From contig RCNN01000381.1 in the NCBI GenBank assembly GCA_003667245.1, forward strand, positions 1 through 12,012: a stretch of 12,012 nt of DNA, in the 5' to 3' direction. This DNA comes from Heterostelium multicystogenum. Its lineage: Eukaryota; Evosea; Eumycetozoa; Acytosteliales; Acytosteliaceae. Under the pieces are notes generated by a model. That model was not told the origin of the DNA. It made no database searches and worked only from the letters and a program-made list of their open reading frames with translations. The position numbers were made by a program, and so were the translations under genes. Shown one piece after another: positions 7,182-12,012 of this stretch (its first letter is position 1; each line of letters opens with the position of its first letter).

Positions 7182-8247
7182 TCAATACCCCGTCATCTCC
7201 AGATACCCCACCCCACCCTGAAATTTCACCGGCCCTTCCCAGTAAGGAATGCTCAGGTTCATCCAGGCCTTTGGGTTGACCGCTTCCGTGGTGATATCCA
7301 GATGTTTGCCCGGGATCTTCAATGACCACTGGGTGGGAATGCTGCGCCCATCGATCGCGGTGGTGGTCAGTGGGGTCAGCTGGATGTCCTGGTTGTGCAG
7401 GGTCTGGGTGCGGCCCTCCTGGTCGATCCAGGTGCCCGTCAGGTACGACGGCCCGTCTTTCTGCCGCACCCGAAACAGCATCAATTGCTCGCCACTGTCC
7501 AGGTGCAGGGAGAACCAGTCCCAGCCGGTCTGGCTGGCGGTCAGGGGCTGGCTGCTCCATTCGCGATCGAGCCAGGCGTTGCCGGTGACTTGGTAAGATT
7601 TTCCATCGATGGTCACGCGGCCATCTGCCTGGAAAAACGGCTGGCTGTAGTAGTACGACGCCTGGCCCTGGTCGGACTTGCGGCTGTAGCCGTTGTCGCC
7701 CTGGAGCACCAATGGGCGGCTGGAGGTCAGGTGCAGGTCATAGTTGAAATGCTCGCCTGCAGCCTTGAGTTGCATGTCCGCCAGGGGGCTGGCTGCACCG
7801 GGGCGGGTGGCGAAATTCCAGTCATCGATCCAGGCATTGAACGGCACCGCCTGGGCCCCTGCCTGCCCCACGCCGCCGCGGGCGTAGCGTTCGCTGGCGT
7901 AATGGCGGGTGGCCGAGGTGACGGCGGCGTGGCCGAGCCAGATCGTCGAGTCGTGCCAGCCGGGTTGTGTCGGGCCGGCCTTGAGTGCGTTGCGAAAACA
8001 GCGTCCATTGCACGCCGTAGGCATTGCCCTCGGCATCCTTCAGGTTGGCGGTGAGGTACCACCATTCGATGCGATAGCCGTCATGGGGGCCATGGTCCTG
8101 GGGAAAGCTGAAGACCTTGCCGGGCACCACCTGGGCAAAGTCCGCGGCCTGGCTGCCCAGTCCGGCGAAGCTTTCTTCAGGTGCAGGTGGTTTGTCGCAG
8201 GCGCCCAGCAGCAGGAACGTCGCCCATAGCAGGCACTTAATCTTCAT
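7182..8247 (-). CDS. AttH/CrtC-like lipocalin-domain lipoprotein, one frameshift
   Basis: Lipoprotein of about 354 residues with tandem lipocalin-like barrels of the AttH/carotenoid-1,2-hydratase-like family. A short signal peptide ends in the lipobox LLGAC (Cys17), followed by Asp at +2, which in E. coli keeps lipoproteins in the inner membrane. Family motifs include GYRIEWWYLTANL near the start, a W.DDW-type strand (NAWIDDWNFATR), GNAWLDREWSSQPL, and GWDWFSLHLDSGEQLMLFRVR in the second half. One break lies near 7995, in a TTTT run. The ATG (8245-8247) overlaps the permease stop as ATGA. This family is regularly the last gene of ATPase-permease operons, as in the AttEFGH system. It is often annotated as an iron or carotenoid protein, but nothing here supports either. 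It probably handles a lipid or hydrophobic substrate for the transporter (inference). Confidence 0.85.
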
Positions 8248-10719
8248 TGGCAAAGGTCCTCAGCAAATTCCGCCGGGCGACTGCGGTACAGCTGCCACAA
8301 CGGCCAGGCCGAAGCCAGCAAGGTGGCCAGCATCGCCAGACCCAGCAGTTGCGCCAGTTGCCCCGGGAACACCTGCAACGGCAGGCGCCAGCCGAAGGCC
8401 TGGACGTTGATCACCACGTCCAGGCACCACGCCAGCAGCAAGCCCAGCGGCAACGCCAGCACCAGGGTCAGCACCGCCAGCAACCAGGTCTGGCCGAGGT
8501 TGAGCAGCATCAATTGGCGGCGCGTCACGCCCAGCGCCCACAACGGCGCCAAACTGGCCGAGGCGGCTTTGGCTCTGGGTCAGCAGGCTGATAAACAACG
8601 CCACGCCGGCGACGCCCAGGGTCAGGCTGTTGAGGGCGGCGGTGGCGGCAAAAGTTCTTTCGAAGACCTGGCTCGACCAGCCCTTGAGCTGCTGCTGGTC
8701 GACGATGCGGCTGTCTTCGAGGGCAAACCGTTTCTGTACTGCACGCACCAGCGGCGGCACGTTGCCCGGCAAAACCCGCAGGTTGAAACGCGCCGGCGAC
8801 AATCCCGGCCAGTGCTGCAACAGGTGCCGCGAATTCACCAGCAAGTGGCCCTTGGGGTTGCCGTAGTCGGCATAAAATCCCCACGACCTTCGGCGACCAT
8901 GGACCTTGGGCGTTGGGATGCTGACCACATCGCCCAGCCGCACCTTGAGCCGACGTGCCATTTGCTCACTGAGCATCAGGCTGTCGTCCTGCAACAACTG
9001 GCTCCATGGGTTCGCCGCCGCTTCCAGCAGCGGCCAATGCTGGCGATAAAGTAGGGTCGTCGACCACGCCGAACAGGTCAGCCGGCCACCCCTGCAAACT
9101 GCACCGCAAACCTGCCAGGTCGGCAGCACTGTCTGCACCAGGGGCTGCTGTACCAGCCAGGTTTTGCAGCGCCTCGGCCTGGGCCGGATTTTGCGGGTTG
9201 AGGTACAACTCGGCGGTCAGGCGTTGTTCCAGCCAGTTGTTAAAGGTCTGGCGAAAGCCCGAGGTCATCGAGCCCGCGCCGATATTGGCGGCCAACGCCA
9301 GCAGCAAGGCCATCAGCGCCAGGCTCAGGGCCGGCAACTGCTGGCGGCAATCGGCGAGAAACCATTGCCCCAGCACCGAACGGCTGCGCCCCCAATACCG
9401 CCTTGAGCACACCATTGAGCACCACCGGCAAGCCCAGCGCAGCGCCCAGCAACAAGGCCGCCATCAAGACAAAAACCACTGGCCAGGCTATCGCCAAATA
9501 CCAGTGCCAACAGCGCAACCAGTAAGGCCGAACCCGCCACCCAGCCCTGGCGTCGCAGCCAGCGCCCATGGGCCTGGTGCCAGGCCTGGGCATTGGCCAG
9601 CGCCAACAACGGCAAACGCGCCGCCCGCCACAGGCTGCTGGCCCCGGCGAGCAACGCGCCGAGCAAACCCAGGCCCAGGCCACTGAGCCACCACAGCGGG
9701 CTGAGGCTCAGTTGGCCGGGCACCTCGGCGCCATACAGACCGCGCAAGCTGGCGGCTACATCCGGCAGCAACAGGCTGGCCAGCAAGTACCCGCTGGCCA
9801 CGCCCGCCAGGCCACCCAGCACGGCCAGGCCACCGAGTTCCACCGCCAGGCTGAGGATCAGCATCCGCGCACTGACCCCGCACGCACGCAAGGTTCGCAG
9901 CAGGCCGCGCCGCTGCTCCAGCGCCAGGCCGATGGCGGCATGCACGATAAACAGGCCCACCACAAAGGACAGAAAGCCCAGCGCATCGAGGTTCAGATGG
10001 AAGCTTTCAGTGAGGCGCGCGAGGTTGTTTTCCTCGGCCTGCTTGAGCTGCAGTTGCGCGCCCAGTTCCGGCGGCAGGGCGGGATGCGCGGCGGCAAAGG
10101 CCTTGTCCACCAGCAACCGCGACAGGCGTTGGGGCATGTCCAGCAGCGGTTGGGCGAAGCCGATATCGGTCAGCAATACGCCAGGGGCCATGTCCGCTTT
10201 GAACATGCAGCGGCGGCAGCACCAGCCCGGCAGCTGTCAGCGGCTGGTCGCCCTCTTTCAGGCCCAGAGACTGCAAGGTCTGCGGCGCGATCCAGGTGCG
10301 TCCCGGCGGGTTGAAGAACGCGACCATCTGCGCCCGGTTCCAGGGTCTGCCCGGCCAGCGCGCCACCGCCGGGCAACGACACCGGGTCGATGCCCATCAC
10401 TTGCAGGCGCTGGTCTTCATGGCCCTTGAGCTGCACGCGGCCCTGCACCACCGGCGACACCGGCCACCCGGCGCGGCGCAGGTCGGCAAACAGCGCCTGG
10501 GGGAAGCTGGCACCGTCCGGCGCACTGAGGCTGGCCTGGGGTTCGCCGCCGATCAGCTGGCTGGCCCGCGCGTAGCTGTCCCGCGCCTGGCTGTTGAGGC
10601 TTGCACGCCGGTCAACAGTGGGTGGCCAGCCACAGGCCAGTGAGCACACTGAAGAATTGCACAGGGTGGCGCCGCCAATGGCTGAGCAGCGCGCGCAGTG
10701 TCCAGTGGAAGACGCGCAT
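8244..10719 (-). CDS. Double-FtsX ABC transporter permease (YbbP/AttFG type), heavily frameshifted
   Basis: Inner-membrane permease of the type VII (MacB/LolCDE-like) ABC class, about 825 residues, the size of YbbP-like proteins with two FtsX units fused. ATG 10717-10719 lies one base after the ATPase stop; the N-terminal segment (MRVFHWTLRALLSHW, then a first helix) covers 10719-10617. A periplasmic domain follows (10615-10020), then the first FtsX core (FLSFVVGLFIVHAAIGLAL and three further helices, about 9970-9500). Next are a middle helix pair, a second periplasmic domain (9240-8720), and the second FtsX core (LNSLTLGVAGVALFISLL, then TRRQLMLLNLGQTWLL, to TGA 8244-8246). At least eight breaks, near 10615, 10385, 10200, 9490, 9395, 9110, 9060, 8890 and 8570. 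This class usually moves lipoproteins, lipids or peptides between membrane and periplasm, not solutes through a channel. Confidence 0.85.
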
Positions 10720-10720
10720 G

Positions 10721-11394
10721 TCAGCGGGCGTCCGCAGCGAGTACCTGGCCGCGATGCAACACCACCTGCTGGTCAAGGCGCGCTGCGATGCGCGGGCTGT
10801 GGGTGACCATCAGCAAGCTGGTGGGGCTGTCCCGCAGCAGGTCCAGCAGCAGTTGCAGCACTTCGTCACTGGTGCCTTCGTCGAGGTTACCGGTGGGTTC
10901 GTCCGCCAGCAGCAAGCCGGGGCGCGATGCCAGGGCTCGTCCTACCGCTACCCGTTGCTGCTGGCCGCCGGACAGTTGTTCGGGGTAACGCCTGAGCAAG
11001 TCACCCAGGCCGAGTCGCTCCACAAGCTGCGCTTTGCCACGCCGGATCGAGGCGCCCGGCCAGGCGCGCCTGGAGGCCAGGTTGTCTTTCGGACCCCGCA
11101 GGCTGCCGATCAGGTTGAAACTGCTGGAACACCAGGCCGATCTCGGTGCGACGCCAGTGGGCCAGTTGCCGTCTCACTCATCTGGTCCAGGCGCTGGTCG
11201 CCGACCTGGATGCTGCCACGGTCGACCTGGTCGAGCCCGGCCACCAAATGCAGCAGCGTGCTTTTGCCACTGCCCGACTCACCCATCAACGCCAGGCTGC
11301 TGCGCGCTCCCAGGTACAGGTCGACACCCGCCAGCACGGTCAACGGCCCCTGCGGCGTGCCATAACTCTTGAATACCCCTTGTACCTGCAGCAT
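10721..11394 (-). CDS. ABC transporter ATP-binding protein (LolD/YbbA/MacB type), frameshifted
   Basis: Cytoplasmic ATPase of about 224 residues that drives the FtsX permease encoded next. Walker A GESGSGKST is at residues 38-46, the signature LSGGQQQRVAVGRAL near 10960-10920, Walker B LLLADEPTGNLD just after it, and the H-loop VTHS near 10805. The Q-loop region lies in the broken stretch 11150-11040, where the frame changes at least twice. ATG 11392-11394 is chosen because a GGGGAGGGG Shine-Dalgarno sequence (complement of 11397-11405) precedes it; an upstream TTG at 11407-11409 is less likely. The stop TGA at 10721-10723 is followed after one base by the permease ATG. It is first in a three-gene operon. 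Confidence 0.9.
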
Positions 11395-11437
11395 CACCCC
11401 TCCCCACAAAGCTTCTGGACTTAAGCCGGAGAATAAC

Positions 11438-11463
11438 GGTTGTCACATTTTTATGTCACAACC
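11438..11463. promoter_or_regulatory. Long inverted repeat in the promoter of the ABC operon
   Basis: GGTTGTCACAT (11438-11448) and ATGTCACAACC (11453-11463) flank TTTT. The arms pair at 10 of 11 positions, with one C:C mismatch; TGTCACA also reads as a direct repeat. On the minus strand it covers the -35 area of a possible promoter whose -10 would be TATTCT (complement of 11431-11436), about 40 bp before the ATPase start. A repressor or activator site is likely; the protein is not identifiable. Confidence 0.45.
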
Positions 11464-11483
11464 TTGGGCAAAAGGAGCGCCCC

Positions 11484-11564
11484 ATGACCCCTGCAAATTT
11501 TTTCACATCGATTTCACCCGGCCGCCACTGCTGCACTTTTAAATTGCCGTCCATGGGCAGATAA
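11484..11564 (+). CDS. Possible 26-residue small ORF with a strong ribosome site
   Basis: ATG 11484 is preceded by AAGGAG with a 6-nt spacer, one of the best ribosome sites in the window, and ends at TAA 11562-11564. The peptide contains FFTSIS, two adjacent cysteines and a basic tail, and matches nothing I know. It may be a leader peptide, a small protein, or the start of a gene broken by an indel. It overlaps the TTTCAC motifs, so at least one of the two readings may be chance. Confidence 0.25.
   Translation: MTPANFFTSISPGRHCCTFKLPSMGR
11499..11517 (+). promoter_or_regulatory. Tandem TTTCAC motifs, possible ColR-type response-regulator site
   Basis: TTTTTCAC at 11499-11506 and TTTCAC at 11512-11517 are direct repeats 11 bp apart, the spacing used by OmpR-family regulators. 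TTTTTCAC is the conserved part of the reported Pseudomonas ColR motif; the less conserved upstream half fits only partly. The second copy lies about where a -35 would be for the TTTTAAAT element at 11537-11544. Confidence 0.35.
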
Positions 11565-11743
11565 CAGGCTGGTTATTTCAAACGCCCGTTAGTGCAAGTG
11601 AACAATTTTTATATCGGTATGTTCAGCAAAAAGGACAGCGCCCCTGTGACACGCTTTTGCATATTCCTGCATCAGCGCTACTCACTTGGCGCCTGCCTAA
11701 CTTGCCGCTGCCAGTTTACCGGGATTAACGCCTGGAAGTTACA

Positions 11744-12012
11744 ATGGTGAATAGTGTGGTTGACCTGACCTGAGCAAGTCTCGCTCGCGCTGGGGGCATT
11801 TGTAAACAGCTGAACAAACCTGTGGCTGGGCGTGGCAGGTATCGTGATGATCAGCCTGGCAGTAACGGCGTTCATCTGGTGGCCAAGATCGCGCCGCTGG
11901 ACCTGGGCGTGGGCCACCGCCTGCCTCACCTCCGGAACCCTGGAAGCCTGGCGTAACGGAGACCTGGTGGTGCTGGTCCGCCATGAGGAACGCTGTGACC
12001 GCTCCAACAACC
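11744..12012 (+). CDS. Membrane-anchored histidine phosphatase family protein (PmrG/Ais-like), partial and frameshifted
   Basis: N-terminal part of a histidine-phosphatase-superfamily protein; the rest lies beyond the window. ATG 11744 follows GGAAG with a 5-nt spacer. After a short start, a single membrane helix (LWLGVAGIVMISLAVTAFIWW, about 11819-11880) is followed by a short linker and the catalytic N-terminal motif LVRHEERCDRS (about 11970-12005), whose RH is the phospho-accepting Arg-His. Glu follows RH where many family members have Gly, as is usual in the PmrG/Ais branch that removes phosphate from lipopolysaccharide core heptose. Breaks near 11770, 11803, 11820 and two near 11895-11930 put the start, helix and motif in different frames. 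The anchor implies a periplasmic phosphatase domain. LPS modification is an inference from family resemblance. Confidence 0.65.

Larger units (their letters stand above)
11395..11743. other. Intergenic regulatory region, no convincing long gene
   Basis: 349 bases between the divergent ATPase operon and the histidine phosphatase gene. From left to right it holds a near-perfect long inverted repeat (11438-11463), a small open frame with a strong ribosome site (11484-11564), tandem TTTCAC motifs (11499-11517), an AT-rich -10-like TTTTAAAT (11537-11544), a second copy of the ribosome-site-like module (11628-11650), and GGAAG (11734-11738) five bases before the phosphatase ATG. Base composition is more AT-rich than in the genes. 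Confidence 0.6.

Noticed and set aside
8247..10429. Long plus-strand open frames opposite the permease gene, with Gln/Arg/Ala/Pro-rich products
   Set aside because: They are antisense shadows of GC-rich coding sequence: biased composition, no motifs and no ribosome sites, while the minus strand carries clear FtsX motifs.
11619..11750. 43-codon frame starting MFSKKDSAP with several cysteines
   Set aside because: No Shine-Dalgarno site before ATG 11619, it overlaps the phosphatase start, and it resembles no family I know. Kept only as part of the duplicated-module observation.
1..12012. CRISPR array, tRNA, rRNA, insertion sequence or REP elements
   Set aside because: No regularly spaced repeats, no cloverleaf or rRNA-like stretch, no transposase motifs and no terminal inverted repeats with target duplications were seen by eye on either strand.
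30..12012. Reading the whole window as a pseudogene graveyard
   Set aside because: Breaks are evenly spread, are single-base, lie often in homopolymers and leave catalytic motifs intact, which fits sequence error better than decay.

Overview
The window looks like chromosomal DNA of a fluorescent-group Pseudomonas. The DNA is GC-rich with C/G-ending codons, Shine-Dalgarno sites are of the AGGA/GGAG type, and the gene content fits: a LysE exporter beside a MocR regulator, an FtsX-type ABC operon ending in an AttH/CrtC-like lipocalin protein, a Pseudomonas-style glycine-zipper effector candidate, and a PmrG/Ais-like histidine phosphatase. The genus is inferred from gene families and style; there is no rRNA or marker gene here.

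Almost every gene is broken by single-base frameshifts, roughly one every 250-350 bases. Family motifs stay intact on both sides of each break, and many breaks sit in short homopolymers. The even spread over genes of unrelated function points to uncorrected sequencing indels, not to eleven independent pseudogenes. Each gene is therefore annotated across its full inferred span, with breaks noted as approximate positions.

Layout. 30-666 (-) LysE exporter; 798-2249 (+) MocR/GntR-aminotransferase regulator, divergent from it, with a direct-repeat operator candidate between them. 2297-3720 (-) a secreted protein with two PPC-like domains, convergent with the regulator. 3721-3889 is a divergent intergenic region with a near-consensus LexA (SOS) box and a hairpin. 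3890-4569 (+) a fatty-acid-hydroxylase/sterol-desaturase-type membrane enzyme, overlapping by ATGA the 4566-5664 (+) SMP-30/strictosidine-synthase-like protein. 5683-6048 (-) and 6051-7038 (-) form a two-gene unit: a glycine-zipper putative effector toxin followed 2 nt later by a small membrane-anchored protein that may be its immunity protein, with a terminator behind. 7182-8247, 8244-10719 and 10721-11394 (-) form a tightly coupled operon transcribed ATPase, then double-FtsX permease, then lipocalin-like lipoprotein. 11395-11743 is a regulatory intergenic region. 11744-12012 (+) is the start of a membrane-anchored histidine phosphatase that runs off the window.

The most notable points are the SOS box ahead of a lipid-modifying gene pair and a secreted protein; the effector/partner pair with a perfect inverted repeat at the effector's ribosome-binding site; and the richly patterned intergenic region at the right end.
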